From Kribbella caucasensis (GTDB taxonomy: Bacteria; Actinomycetota; Actinomycetes; Propionibacteriales; Kribbellaceae): a stretch of 64,000 nucleotides of DNA. A program made the position numbers and the translations under genes. How positions within the stretch are numbered: the first letter of the stretch is position 1; every line of letters starts with the position of its first letter. The notes beneath the pieces were generated by a model. The model searched no databases, had not been told where the DNA came from, and was given only the letters and a program-made list of their open reading frames with translations. Below are positions 9,182-17,639 of the stretch, piece by piece. Where the stretch lies: positions 21,784 through 85,783 of the forward strand of contig NZ_SNWQ01000030.1 in NCBI RefSeq assembly GCF_004361855.1, given 5' to 3'.

Positions 9182-10381
9182 ATGACTGAGGCTTTTGGCG
9201 TCGACAGCGAGGTCGGGCCGCTGCGGACCGTGATGCTGCACCGACCCGGTAACGAGCTCCGCCGGCTGACCCCACGGAACAACGACAAACTCCTGTTCGA
9301 CGGCATCCCCTGGGTCGGCCGGGCCCAGGACGAGCACGACGCCTTCGCCCAGGCGCTGCGAGATCGCGATGTCGAGGTGCTCTACCTGGGCGAGTTGCTG
9401 ACGGCAGCCCTCGCCGATCCGGAGGCGCGAGCATCGGCCGTCGAGGGCGCCATCGAGGACCTCCGACTGGGCGACACCTTGCGCGACTACCTGCGGACCA
9501 GTCTGACCTCGCTCGACCCGGCGAGCCTCGCCGAAGCCCTGATGGCCGGCGTCCGGAACGACGAGGTGCGCGCCGGCGGGCTCGTGACCTCGCTGCTCGC
9601 CCACGAGGACTTCCTGATCGACCCGCTGCCGAACCTGCTCTTCACCCGCGACTCGAGCGTCTGGATCCGCGACGCGGTCGCTGTCACGTCCTTGGCCATG
9701 CCCGCGCGGGTCCGGGAGACGCAGCTGACCGAGCTGATCTACCGGTACCACCCACGGTTCGCCGGGGCGGACAAGGTCTACGACCACCAGCTCGAACACG
9801 TCGAGGGCGGAGATGTGCTCGCACTCGGCCCCGGCGTACTGGCCGTCGGCGTCGGCGAGCGGACCACTCCTGCGGGGGTCGAGCGGTTGGCGCGCCGGGT
9901 GTTCGCGAAGGGGCTGGCGCACACCGTTCTCGCCGTACCGATCGCCCAGCAGCGCGCGACGATGCACCTGGACACGGTCTGCACGATGGTCGACGTTGAC
10001 GCTGTGCTGATGTACCCGAACATGGCAGAGGAGATGCGCGCCCTCGCCGTCACCACGGACGGTGAAGAGCTGCACGTCGCCGAGCCCGAGCCGTTCCTGG
10101 TCGCCGCGGCCAAGGCGCTCGGGATCGACACCCTCCGCCGGATCGACACCGGCCTCGACCCGGTCACCGCCGAACGCGAGCAGTGGGACGACGGCAACAA
10201 CACCCTCGCCCTGGCCCCACGCGTCTGCATCGCCTACGAACGGACCGTCGAGACCAACGCCCGGCTGGAGGAGTCCGGGATAGACGTCATCCGCATCTCC
10301 GGCTCCGAACTGGGCTCCGGCCGGGGCGGTCCGCGCTGCATGTCCTGCCCGATCCACCGCGCGCCACTCACCACCGGCTGA
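9182..10381 (+). CDS. arcA: Arginine deiminase
   Basis: This 399-residue enzyme hydrolyses arginine to citrulline and ammonia. The start MTEAFGVDSEVGPLRTVMLH is chosen because a GAAAGAGAGG ribosome binding site lies before it and the N-terminus aligns with the family. Substrate and catalytic motifs are present: NLLFTRDSS, EHVEGGDVL, MHLDTVCTM and the C-terminal GRGGPRCMSCP with the nucleophile Cys at residue 386. No arcB, arcC or arginine antiporter lies next to it, so it may act alone in arginine use or acid/nitrogen response rather than in a full ADI pathway. Confidence 0.95.
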   Translation: MTEAFGVDSEVGPLRTVMLHRPGNELRRLTPRNNDKLLFDGIPWVGRAQDEHDAFAQALRDRDVEVLYLGELLTAALADPEARASAVEGAIEDLRLGDTLRDYLRTSLTSLDPASLAEALMAGVRNDEVRAGGLVTSLLAHEDFLIDPLPNLLFTRDSSVWIRDAVAVTSLAMPARVRETQLTELIYRYHPRFAGADKVYDHQLEHVEGGDVLALGPGVLAVGVGERTTPAGVERLARRVFAKGLAHTVLAVPIAQQRATMHLDTVCTMVDVDAVLMYPNMAEEMRALAVTTDGEELHVAEPEPFLVAAAKALGIDTLRRIDTGLDPVTAEREQWDDGNNTLALAPRVCIAYERTVETNARLEESGIDVIRISGSELGSGRGGPRCMSCPIHRAPLTTG

Positions 10382-10482
10382 CGGTTCGTCACCCCCGGTA
10401 GCGGCCGGTCAAGTGAGCCCTACGACACGCGCAGTGAAAATCGGGGGTTGTCGGCGGCCACTGTTATGAGTACTCTTCCTGT

Positions 10483-10590
10483 CTAGGCCCAGGCCCTGTT
10501 GCTCCCCCGTCAGCAGGACTTGGGCCGTCCACGTTCGTGAGTCCGCTCACGCGCTCGAAGGGGCCCACGCCAAGCGCGGGCCCCTTCGTC
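10483..10590 (+). ncRNA. Candidate structured small RNA with a C-rich hairpin loop
   Basis: A promoter-like pair TTGTCG (10448-10453) and TACTCT (10471-10476), spaced 17 bp, predicts transcription from about 10483. What follows is RNA-like. Positions 10486-10501 pair with 10511-10526 (15 of 16 positions, two G-U) around the loop CTCCCCCGT. A small CGTGAG/CTCACG hairpin follows at 10536-10551, then a perfect 11-bp terminator-like hairpin at 10556-10588. No coding frame fits. The C-rich loop recalls actinobacterial 6C RNA, which has two such loops; only one is clear here, so identity with 6C is not claimed. It lies between arcA and the convergent SEC-C gene. Confidence 0.42.
10556..10588 (+). 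terminator. Strong hairpin terminator
   Basis: CGAAGGGGCCC (10556-10566) and GGGCCCCTTCG (10578-10588) form a perfect 11-bp stem with an 11-nt loop. There is no T-run, as is common in actinobacteria. It would end the candidate small RNA or arcA readthrough, and it also faces the convergent SEC-C gene whose stop is at 10662. Confidence 0.65.
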
Positions 10591-10661
10591 ATGTACAGAC
10601 CTAGCCGATCGCCACCCCACCCAGGCGTTGTGTCGGCGTGGGCAGGGCGGGGACAGCGGGT

Positions 10662-11630
10662 TCAGCGGATGGTGAGTTGGCGGCTGGCCAGGCCGGCTCG
10701 GGCGGCGCGTTCTTCGGTGCTGAGGGGAGCCTCGGTGGCGAGGGCCTTCTCGAGGGCGACGGCGAACTCAGCGGCGGGCTTCTCCAGGTCGGCGGCTTCA
10801 GCATCGGCGGGGAGCTCCCAGACCGGGGCCAGGACGCCGAGGGCGCGGAACGAGCCGATCAGGCGACTGCCGTCGGTCAGCGCGGAGGAACCGGCCGCGT
10901 GCAGGCGGGCGAGTGCGTTGAGGAGGGTGTCCTCGGAATGCGGAAGCACCCAGCGGAGGTAGCGACGGTCGCCGATCTGCGTCCAGTACGCCGCTTCGAC
11001 GGACTCCAGCCGGACCGTGGGGGACGCGGCGTCGTTGGCGCGTTCGAGACCGGCGGCGACCTCGCCCGTCGGGTCCTCGACGTTCTCGCCGACCCAGTAG
11101 TCGAAGCCCTCGTGCACCTTGACGGCGATCGGCTTGCTGGTGTCGATCAGGTCCTGCAGCCGGGGCCCGTCCTTCATCAGATCACCGAGCTCGATCGGGT
11201 TGCCCGGCTCGGTGGCGAGCGCGGCGGTGATCGCGTGGCCGAGGTCGCGGCTCGGGTCGCCGGAGGCGGCGTGCGTCTGCAATCCGATCCAGATCGACTC
11301 GTCGTCGCGGACCAGGCCCGGCATCGCCATCGGCAGCAGAGTGACCAGGGTGACCTTCTTGTCCTTGTGTTCGCCGGCCAGCGTCACCTCGGCGGTCCCG
11401 GCCGGCACGATCTCCCGGAACGCGATCAGGTCGCACTCGGACGGCAACCCCTCGAACGGCCGGACCACGAACGTGTCCGCGGCCTGCGCCTGCTCCCGGC
11501 CGTGGCACTGCTTGAACCGCTTGCCCGAACCGCACGGGCAGGGTTCGCGCGGACCGACGTCGACCAGGTCGGCCGGGTCGAGCGTCACGGTGGCGGTGTT
11601 CTTGGCGCGGTTACGCGACTTCTTTCCCAT
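10662..11630 (-). CDS. DUF5926 family SEC-C motif protein
   Basis: This 322-residue protein begins with a basic stretch (MGKKSRNRAKN). Residues 30-44 carry the SEC-C zinc motif PCPCGSGKRFKQCHG, the same metal knuckle as at the C-terminus of SecA. The rest matches the actinobacterial DUF5926 layout, rich in acidic and hydrophobic residues with no membrane segment. The zinc knuckle suggests binding to ribosomes, SecB-like partners or nucleic acid, but no role is established. It stands alone, convergent with arcA. Confidence 0.82.
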   Translation of the reverse strand: MGKKSRNRAKNTATVTLDPADLVDVGPREPCPCGSGKRFKQCHGREQAQAADTFVVRPFEGLPSECDLIAFREIVPAGTAEVTLAGEHKDKKVTLVTLLPMAMPGLVRDDESIWIGLQTHAASGDPSRDLGHAITAALATEPGNPIELGDLMKDGPRLQDLIDTSKPIAVKVHEGFDYWVGENVEDPTGEVAAGLERANDAASPTVRLESVEAAYWTQIGDRRYLRWVLPHSEDTLLNALARLHAAGSSALTDGSRLIGSFRALGVLAPVWELPADAEAADLEKPAAEFAVALEKALATEAPLSTEERAARAGLASRQLTIR

Positions 11631-11768
11631 GCCCGCAGTCTTGCAGCAACTCGCCGCACCCGGTTAGTCAGCGGTGCCGTGAACAGCGACGCGCGCCGAG
11701 GTACGCAGTACGAGTGGGGGCGCTGTGGGTGGCGACCGCCGCGGGTGCGCAGTACAGGCGGGTGGGCG

Positions 11769-12203
11769 TCAGCTGGGGAGGACGGCGTAGACGGTGCGTT
11801 GGGTATCGGCGGTGCGGACGCCCCAGTTGGAGGCGAGGATGTCGACGATGGCGAGGCCGCGGCCGCCGACCGATTCGGGGTGGGCGTCGGTGATCCGCTG
11901 GGGTTCGGTCTCGCCGCGGCCGTCGGTCACCTCGAGGTGGATCCCGGCCTTGTCGACCCACCAGGCGGCCCGGACGTCGCCGGTGGGGAGGGCGGGGGCA
12001 TAGCGGATTGCGTTCGACAGCAGTTCGGAAAGGACCAACTGCGCGTCGTCGCGGGCGTTCTCGGCAACCCGAGCCCGTTTGAGATAGCCGGCCAGACGGC
12101 GGCGGGCATCCGCTACCGCGGACACTTCGTGCGGCAGGACGACATCCACAACGCTCACGTCGGCGGGCAAGGTCGCAGAGGACAAGCAGGGTCTCCTCAT
12201 CAT
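11769..12203 (-). CDS. Anti-sigma-factor-like ATP-binding protein (RsbW/HATPase_c_2)
   Basis: This is a small soluble GHKL ATPase of the RsbW/SpoIIAB class, which in actinobacteria regulates sigma factors or anti-anti-sigma proteins. The N-box ELLSNAIRYAP, a VTDGRG G1 box and the GGRGLAIVDILA G2 box are all present. Start choice is uncertain. The ATG at 12203 gives 144 residues, but GAGGAG lies just before a TTG at 12185, which would give a protein beginning MSSATLPADVSVVDVVLP. A longer frame to 12272 is unlikely. No STAS partner or sigma factor is adjacent. Confidence 0.8.
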   Translation of the reverse strand: MMRRPCLSSATLPADVSVVDVVLPHEVSAVADARRRLAGYLKRARVAENARDDAQLVLSELLSNAIRYAPALPTGDVRAAWWVDKAGIHLEVTDGRGETEPQRITDAHPESVGGRGLAIVDILASNWGVRTADTQRTVYAVLPS

Positions 12204-12561
12204 CGGAACAGCACTTAGCCTTCTGCCCACGATCAAGCCCTTGAAAACACCGGCGGGTATTCCGTTACACATCAGCGCGGAAGATCACACGTTTAGCAGA
12301 GAAACCGTGATAAAAGCCCCGGGATTTAACGTGCAAATAACCCACTGCATTCAGATGACTACGCAGCACGACAAGTGAGAGACAGCGCACGAACGGGCCG
12401 CAATCGCTGACCAGGCAGGCTTTTCGCCGGGTCAGGGGGTGTCGGCGGGCGAGTCGGGGCTTGTCAGTACCAATTGGTGTACTACGGCCTCGCTGTTGGT
12501 ACTGCAACTGAGCTGATCCCGGCTGAGATTGCGGGAAAGGGCGGTGCGGGTGGGCGAGGGG
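12204..12561. other. AT-richer intergenic stretch with nested inverted repeats
   Basis: This 358-bp gap is visibly less GC-rich than its surroundings, especially 12260-12400. I see no convincing gene; the 80-codon frame across 12265-12507 has no ribosome binding site and no recognisable features. CAGTACCAA at 12465-12473 is repeated in inverse as TTGGTACTG at 12496-12504, and a second overlapping near-palindrome (AGTAC with GTACT) spans 12466-12483. These could be an operator or a hairpin downstream of gdpD and its neighbour. Function unknown. Confidence 0.4.
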
Positions 12562-13455
12562 TTAGGCGGAGCGGGGGTTTCGGCGGAGGCGAGGGAGTAG
12601 GGGGTTGGGGCGGCGGAGGGGTTGGGGCAGGCGGCCGGAGGAGGCGGCGGCGGGTGAGGGTTCGGCGAGGGTGGTGAGGGCGAGGTCGGGGCGGTCGCTG
12701 ATGATGGCGTCGATGCCGATGTCGCGGCAGTGGCGGACAGCGTCGGGAGTGTTGACGGTCCAGACGTGGACCTGGTGGCCGTGTTTGTGGGCGCGGTCGA
12801 CGTACTCGGGATGAGCGGTGACGATCTCCAGGCTGGGTCCGGCGTGGGAGACGCCGGTGGGCAGGGAGCCGTCGCGGAAGCGGAGCGGGACGCGGTCCAT
12901 CAGGAGGACGGTGCGCAGGCCGGGCGCCATGGTGCGGAGGCGGCGGAGCGAGAGCCAGGAGAACGACATGACGCGGGCGGGTGACTCCGTGCCGATCTTG
13001 GGGTGGGCCCAGCCGAAGCGGTCGAGGGTCTCGATCAGGCGGCGTTCGACCAGGCCGGCGTACCGGGTGGGGTGTTTGGTCTCGATGGCGATCTCGAGTG
13101 GGCGGCCGGCGTCGCGGACAGTCGCGAGCAGATTCTCCAGGGTGAGGACCTTGGTGAGATCGGGGTTGGGGAGCTCGGCGTCCTCGTCGAGGTCTGACCA
13201 GGGATTCTTCCAGGAGCCCCAGTCGAAGTTCTCCAACTCCTCCAGCCTCATCGTGGACAGTACGCCGCGGCCGGTGGAGGTGCGCTCGATCCGGCGGTCG
13301 TGGACGCAGACCAGGTGCCCGTCGGAGGTGAGGCGGACGTCGCATTCGAAGCCGTCGACGCCGAGTTCGAGTGCTCGACGGTACGCCGCCAGCGTGTGCT
13401 CGGGACTGATCTCGCTCGCGCCGCGATGGGCCAGCACGCTCGGGCGTTTCGCCAT
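12562..13455 (-). CDS. Glycerophosphodiester phosphodiesterase family protein
   Basis: Starting at ATG 13455 gives 297 residues beginning MAKRPSVLAHRGASE. The GDPD core is clear: AHRGAS with the catalytic His-Arg, SPEHTLAAY, GVDGFECDVRLTSDGHLVCVHD with metal and second-His ligands, then IETKH and the closing VWTVNTPDAV and DAIISDRPD. The enzyme cleaves glycerophosphodiesters to glycerol-3-phosphate and an alcohol. There is no signal peptide, so it should be cytoplasmic. The C-terminal 40 residues are Arg/Pro-rich. A further ATG 33 bases upstream is possible but would add a stretch the family lacks. Confidence 0.9.
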   Translation of the reverse strand: MAKRPSVLAHRGASEISPEHTLAAYRRALELGVDGFECDVRLTSDGHLVCVHDRRIERTSTGRGVLSTMRLEELENFDWGSWKNPWSDLDEDAELPNPDLTKVLTLENLLATVRDAGRPLEIAIETKHPTRYAGLVERRLIETLDRFGWAHPKIGTESPARVMSFSWLSLRRLRTMAPGLRTVLLMDRVPLRFRDGSLPTGVSHAGPSLEIVTAHPEYVDRAHKHGHQVHVWTVNTPDAVRHCRDIGIDAIISDRPDLALTTLAEPSPAAASSGRLPQPLRRPNPLLPRLRRNPRSA

Positions 13456-13586
13456 GAGGACAACTCTGGCACGGTCCGCGGTACGCAAGTCACGCAGGCT
13501 CGCCGAGGCCGGAAACCGGCTACATGAGCAGCCCGGCAGAGGATTGTGGTTGGGGTAGGTGGCGGAGGATGGTGCGGGTTAGCGGT

Positions 13587-13620
13587 GTGATGGGCTGGGG
13601 CCGCCACCCCAGCCCATCAC
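13587..13620 (-). terminator. Terminator of the sulfonate operon
   Basis: GTGATGGGCTGGGG (13587-13600) and CCCCAGCCCATCAC (13607-13620) form a perfect 14-bp stem with a 6-nt loop. It begins four bases past the stop codon of the flavin monooxygenase gene, which is the last gene of the minus-strand operon. Confidence 0.8.
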
Positions 13621-13624
13621 CGCC

Positions 13625-14977
13625 TCATGCCGTTGCTTCTCGCAACGACTTGGCGCGGCCACCTGGACGCGCCAAGCCATAGTGATCCCGCAGGGTGGTT
13701 CCCTCGTACTCCGTCCGGAACAGCCCTCGCTTCCGCAACAACGGGACCACGTGGTCCACAAAGGTGACCAGGCCGGACGGGAGTACCGCGGGCATGATGT
13801 TGAAGCCGTCCGCCGCGCCACCCTCGAACCACTCCTGGATCGCGTCGGCCACCTGGTCCGGCGTACCGCTGAAGGTTCGATGCCCACGGCCACCACCCAG
13901 CCGGCCGATCAGCTCGCGGACGGTCAAGTGCTCCCGCCGGGCCAGCGTCACGATCAACGTGTACCGGCTCTTCGCGCCCTCGATCTCGTCCTCGTCCGGC
14001 AGGTCGGCCGGCAACTGCTGGTCGAGTGGCAGATCCTCAGGCGCCACCCGCAACGTGCGAGCCAACTGCACCCTCGCGTACTCCGGCTTGATCAGCTCGT
14101 CCAGCTCGCGTTCCAATGCGAGCGCCTCGGCCTCCGTCGACCCGATCACCGGGACGATCCCGGGCAGGATCTTCAGCCCAGCAGGATCACGCCCCAACGC
14201 GGCGGTCCGTGCCTTCAGGTCCGCATAGAACTCCTGTGCGTCCGCCAGGGTCTGCTGCGCCGTGAACACCGCCTCGGCGTACCGAGCGGCCAGGCCCTTC
14301 CCGTCCTCGGATGAACCGGCCTGCACGATCAGCGGATACCCCTGCGGCGAACGAGGCACGTTGAGCGGTCCACGCACCTGGAAGTGCCGTCCCACATGGT
14401 CGATGGGCTCCACCTTCGCGTTGTCGCCCCAGACGCCGGCCGCCTTGTCGGCGATCGCGGCGCCGTCCTCCCACGAGTCCCACAGCTTGAACGCGACCTC
14501 GAGGAACTCGGCCGCCCGGTCGTACCGCTCCGCGTGGGCCGGCTGGTCCGCGAGGTTGAAGTTCTTCGCCGCATCCGGTCCCGCGGTCGTCACCACGTTC
14601 CACCCGGCCCGGCCGCCGCTGACGTGGTCCACACTGGCGAACCGCCTGGCCAGGTTGAAGGGATCGCTGTACGTCGTGGACGCGGTCGCGATCAACCCGA
14701 TCCGGGAAGTGGCGGCCGCGATCGCGGTGAGCAACACCGTCGGCTCGAGTGATCCGGCCGGACGGCGACCGACATCGCTGAACAGCACCGGCGAGTCGGC
14801 GAAGAAGATCGAGTCGAACGTACCGCGCTCGGCGATCCGGGCCAGTTCGCGATAGTGCTCCACATCGGTGTTCGCGAACGGGTTGCTCTCCGGCAGCCGC
14901 CACGACGCCTCGTGGTGCCCGGTGCTCATCAGGAACGCGTTCAGGTGCAGCCTTCTTGTAACAACACTGCTGGTCAC
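13625..14977 (-). CDS. NtaA/SnaA/DszA-type FMNH2-dependent monooxygenase
   Basis: This 450-residue protein is of the bacterial luciferase-like group C. Typical features are LNAFLMSTGHHEASWR near the start, SGGRAGWNVVTT, and YPLIVQAGSSEDGKGLA. The family takes FMNH2 from a separate reductase and breaks C-S or C-N bonds (dibenzothiophene sulfone, nitrilotriacetate, alkyl sulfonates). Here it is coupled to an SsuB-like ATPase by a GTGA overlap, and a flavin reductase heads the operon, so release of sulfur from an organosulfur compound is the likely job. The substrate is not known. Confidence 0.88.
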   Translation of the reverse strand: MTSSVVTRRLHLNAFLMSTGHHEASWRLPESNPFANTDVEHYRELARIAERGTFDSIFFADSPVLFSDVGRRPAGSLEPTVLLTAIAAATSRIGLIATASTTYSDPFNLARRFASVDHVSGGRAGWNVVTTAGPDAAKNFNLADQPAHAERYDRAAEFLEVAFKLWDSWEDGAAIADKAAGVWGDNAKVEPIDHVGRHFQVRGPLNVPRSPQGYPLIVQAGSSEDGKGLAARYAEAVFTAQQTLADAQEFYADLKARTAALGRDPAGLKILPGIVPVIGSTEAEALALERELDELIKPEYARVQLARTLRVAPEDLPLDQQLPADLPDEDEIEGAKSRYTLIVTLARREHLTVRELIGRLGGGRGHRTFSGTPDQVADAIQEWFEGGAADGFNIMPAVLPSGLVTFVDHVVPLLRKRGLFRTEYEGTTLRDHYGLARPGGRAKSLREATA

Positions 14978-15732
14978 AACGAAACCCCCAAAGCATCCAG
15001 CAACCGGGTCCGGACCGCGGCGAACCGCGGGTCGGCCGGACTCCGGGGTGTGGACAGGTCGATGTATTCCTCGGCGACGATCCGCCCTTCGTCCAGCACG
15101 ATCACCCGGTCGGCGAGCACGATCGACTCATCGACGTCATGGGTGACCAGCAGTACGGCGGGCTGGTGGGCCTCGCAGAGCTTCCGCAACAGCACGTGCA
15201 TCTTCAACCGGGTCAACGCGTCCAGCGCGCCGAACGGTTCGTCCGCGAGCAACAAGGCCGGCTCCCGCACCAACGACCGCGCCAACGCGACCCGCTGCTG
15301 CTCGCCACCGGACAACTCGTTCGGCCACGCCTTCTCCCGGCCGGCCAGCCCGACCTCGGCCAGACTCTGCCGCCCGCGCTCGTCGGCGCTATGCAGTCCC
15401 AGTACGACGTTCTCCAGGACACGGGCCCACGGCAACAACCGCGAATCCTGGAAGACCACGGACACGTTCTCCGGTACGACGAGCTCGCCGCTGCCGGACA
15501 CGTCGTAGTCGAGTCCCGCGAGCGCCCGGAGCAACGTGCTCTTCCCGGAACCACTCTTGCCGAGCAACGCCACGAACTCGCCCGGCGCGATGGTCAGGTC
15601 CAACTCGTCGAGTACCGCGCGATCGTCGTACGAGCGGACCAGGTTGCGCACCTCGACCGCCGTACCGTGAGCCGTCGTGCCGCCGCTAGCCGGAGTACGA
15701 GTCAGCGTCAGTCCGCCAGTGTGCGTCGCCAT
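14974..15732 (-). CDS. SsuB-like ABC transporter ATPase
   Basis: This 252-residue ATPase belongs to the nitrate/sulfonate/taurine import family. Walker A is GKSGSGKST, the signature is LSGGEQQRVALARSL, Walker B is LLLADEPFGALD, and the switch His lies in VTHDVDE. The short Q-loop region VFQDSRLLPWARVLENV is characteristic of SsuB/TauB. Start at ATG 15732 overlaps the permease gene by 25 bp. The operon order is flavin reductase, binding protein, permease, ATPase, monooxygenase. Confidence 0.92.
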   Translation of the reverse strand: MATHTGGLTLTRTPASGGTTAHGTAVEVRNLVRSYDDRAVLDELDLTIAPGEFVALLGKSGSGKSTLLRALAGLDYDVSGSGELVVPENVSVVFQDSRLLPWARVLENVVLGLHSADERGRQSLAEVGLAGREKAWPNELSGGEQQRVALARSLVREPALLLADEPFGALDALTRLKMHVLLRKLCEAHQPAVLLVTHDVDESIVLADRVIVLDEGRIVAEEYIDLSTPRSPADPRFAAVRTRLLDALGVSL

Positions 15733-16556
15733 GACAGCGCCCTCCTCTGAATCAGCCGGACGGCACCGTCGGAGAGCAGACCCAGCGCTCCGTACAGGAC
15801 CAGGCCGACGATGATGATGTCGGTCTGCCCGTACGTCCGGGCCAGCTCCATCATGTAGCCGATACCGCTGGTCGAGTTGATCTGCTCGACCACCACCAGG
15901 GACAGCCACGCTCCGGTCACCGCGAACCGCAGACCGAGCAGGAAGCCCGGCAGCGCACCCGGCAGGACCACCCGGCGGATGAAGTCCCAGCGGGACAGGC
16001 CGACGGTCTGGGCGAGTTCGACGTACCGGCTGTCGATGGTGCGCAGGCCGTTGTGGGTATGGATGTAGATCGGCACGAAGACGCCGAGCGTGATGGTGGT
16101 GATCTTCATCGATTCGCCGATGCCTAGCCACAGGATCAGCAGCGGCAGCAGCGCGAGCGACGGGATCGCCCGCTTGATCTGGATCGGCCCGTCCAGGATC
16201 GCCTCGCCGAGCCGGGAGAGCCCGGACAGCAGGGCCAGGACGACCCCGAGCAGGACGCCGAATCCGAGACCGACGAAGGCTCGCTGAGTCGACGTGAGCA
16301 GGTTCGATTGGAGCCGGCCGTCGGCGATCAGATCGCCGGTCGTGGTGACGACTGTCCACGGTGCCGAAAGGACGCGGGGGTCGAGCCAGCCGGTGGCGGA
16401 GCCGATGCTCCAGATCACCAGGAGAAGCACAGGTCCGATGGCCGCGCCGAACTTGATCGGTTTGCCGGGGCCGAGCCGGCGGCGTCGTACCGGCCGGCTG
16501 ACGATCTGCTCACGGTCAGCCCGTACGCCGGTGAGGGTGGCTGCCTGGCCGCTCAT
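15708..16556 (-). CDS. SsuC-like ABC transporter permease
   Basis: This 282-residue inner-membrane protein has about six hydrophobic helices after a basic cytoplasmic N-terminus. The EAA loop contacting the ATPase is LPGALPGFLLGLR, and the early segment RAIPSLALLPLLILWLGIGE is typical of nitrate/sulfonate/taurine permeases. It overlaps the binding-protein gene by ATGA at its start and the ATPase gene by 25 bp at its end. Confidence 0.92.
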   Translation of the reverse strand: MSGQAATLTGVRADREQIVSRPVRRRRLGPGKPIKFGAAIGPVLLLVIWSIGSATGWLDPRVLSAPWTVVTTTGDLIADGRLQSNLLTSTQRAFVGLGFGVLLGVVLALLSGLSRLGEAILDGPIQIKRAIPSLALLPLLILWLGIGESMKITTITLGVFVPIYIHTHNGLRTIDSRYVELAQTVGLSRWDFIRRVVLPGALPGFLLGLRFAVTGAWLSLVVVEQINSTSGIGYMMELARTYGQTDIIIVGLVLYGALGLLSDGAVRLIQRRALSWRRTLAD

Positions 16557-17608
16557 TTCGCCACACCTGCCTTGATCGCGTCCGCGGCGACGGACTGGAA
16601 GCGCAGGTCGTAGAGGTCGGCGGCCTGGATCACCGGGTTATCGGTCTCCTTGGCGAGCAGTTCGATGGTCTCTTGCTGCCGCTTGATCGCGTCACTCCAG
16701 TCACTGCTGATATCCGGATGGCCGACGTTGTCCACCAGCCATTGGCCATCCGCTGTGGTCAGGCCCTGGTCCTTCACGTAGTACCCCTCGATCCATTCCT
16801 TCGGATGCTTGTCGATCCAGTCCTGGGCGACGCCCCAGGCAGCGACGTACGCGCGGATCGCGGCAGCCTTCGCCGGGTCCTCCAGCGACTCGGTCGCCAC
16901 ATACAGGTGACCCGCGTCGTCGCGCAGACCGTGGTCGATCGTGGTGGCGCCGTCCTTGCCGTACTTGGACTCGTACCGCTTGATCGAGACGCCGCCGATC
17001 GGGGCGACCTCGACCTGCTTGGCCGCCAGCGCGTTCGGGTAGACGTCGCCGGTGCTCGGCAGCTCGATCAGCTCGACGTCCTCCTTGGTGAGCCCCGCCT
17101 TCTTCAGCACCTTGAGGATCAGGGCGCCCTGGGCCTGGCCGGGGCTGTACGCGACCTTCTTGCCGCGCAGGTCGGCCAGTGTCTTGACCTCGACGCCGGG
17201 CGCGATGCCGAGCTTGTAGATCGGGTGGTTGATCGGGTCCTGGCGGAACTTCGAGGCGACGATCTTCACCTTCAGCCCGGTCCAGGTCGCATGGATCGGC
17301 GGGATCTCGGCCACGGAGCCGACATCGAGAGCCTTGGCCCGGAACGCCTCGGTGGTCTGCGGACCGCCGCTGAGGTTGGCGAACTGGACGAACTTCGACA
17401 CCTTGTCGACCTGTCCGGACAGCTCAAGCGCCTTCTGGGTCTGCGGGTCGCCGACGATGATCTTGGCGCCGTCCGGGACCTCGGTGGGCAGGGCCGCGTC
17501 GAGCGCGAGCTTGGGGCCGCCCCCGGCCTCGGCATCACTACCGCAACCCGCAAGCAGCGTCACTGCTGCTACGGCTACGGCGAGTACTGCGAATGATTTC
17601 TTAGGCAT
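16553..17608 (-). CDS. SsuA-like substrate-binding lipoprotein
   Basis: Start at ATG 17608 gives 351 residues with a lipoprotein signal peptide (MPKKSFAVLAVAV, lipobox LLAGC). The mature part is an NMT1/SsuA-like binding protein: KLGIAPGVEVKTLADLRGKKVAYSPG and LKVLKKAGLTKEDVELIEL are typical. It should be anchored outside the membrane and deliver an organosulfur (sulfonate-like) ligand to the permease. The longer frame upstream of 17608 is in the gap after the flavin reductase and lacks a start supported by a ribosome site. Confidence 0.91.
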   Translation of the reverse strand: MPKKSFAVLAVAVAAVTLLAGCGSDAEAGGGPKLALDAALPTEVPDGAKIIVGDPQTQKALELSGQVDKVSKFVQFANLSGGPQTTEAFRAKALDVGSVAEIPPIHATWTGLKVKIVASKFRQDPINHPIYKLGIAPGVEVKTLADLRGKKVAYSPGQAQGALILKVLKKAGLTKEDVELIELPSTGDVYPNALAAKQVEVAPIGGVSIKRYESKYGKDGATTIDHGLRDDAGHLYVATESLEDPAKAAAIRAYVAAWGVAQDWIDKHPKEWIEGYYVKDQGLTTADGQWLVDNVGHPDISSDWSDAIKRQQETIELLAKETDNPVIQAADLYDLRFQSVAADAIKAGVAK

Positions 17609-17639
17609 GGGCGGTTGCCCCTCCTCGGGTCTTGAAGGT

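Noticed and set aside
10448..10590. SRP RNA, tmRNA or 6C RNA identity for the candidate small RNA
   Set aside because: No SRP Alu-like motif or tetraloop pair, no tRNA-like end, and only one C-rich loop where 6C has two; left as an unnamed structured RNA.
12265..12507. 80-codon minus-strand open frame in the AT-rich gap
   Set aside because: No ribosome site, no recognisable domain and unusual composition; it is probably chance within AT-rich DNA.
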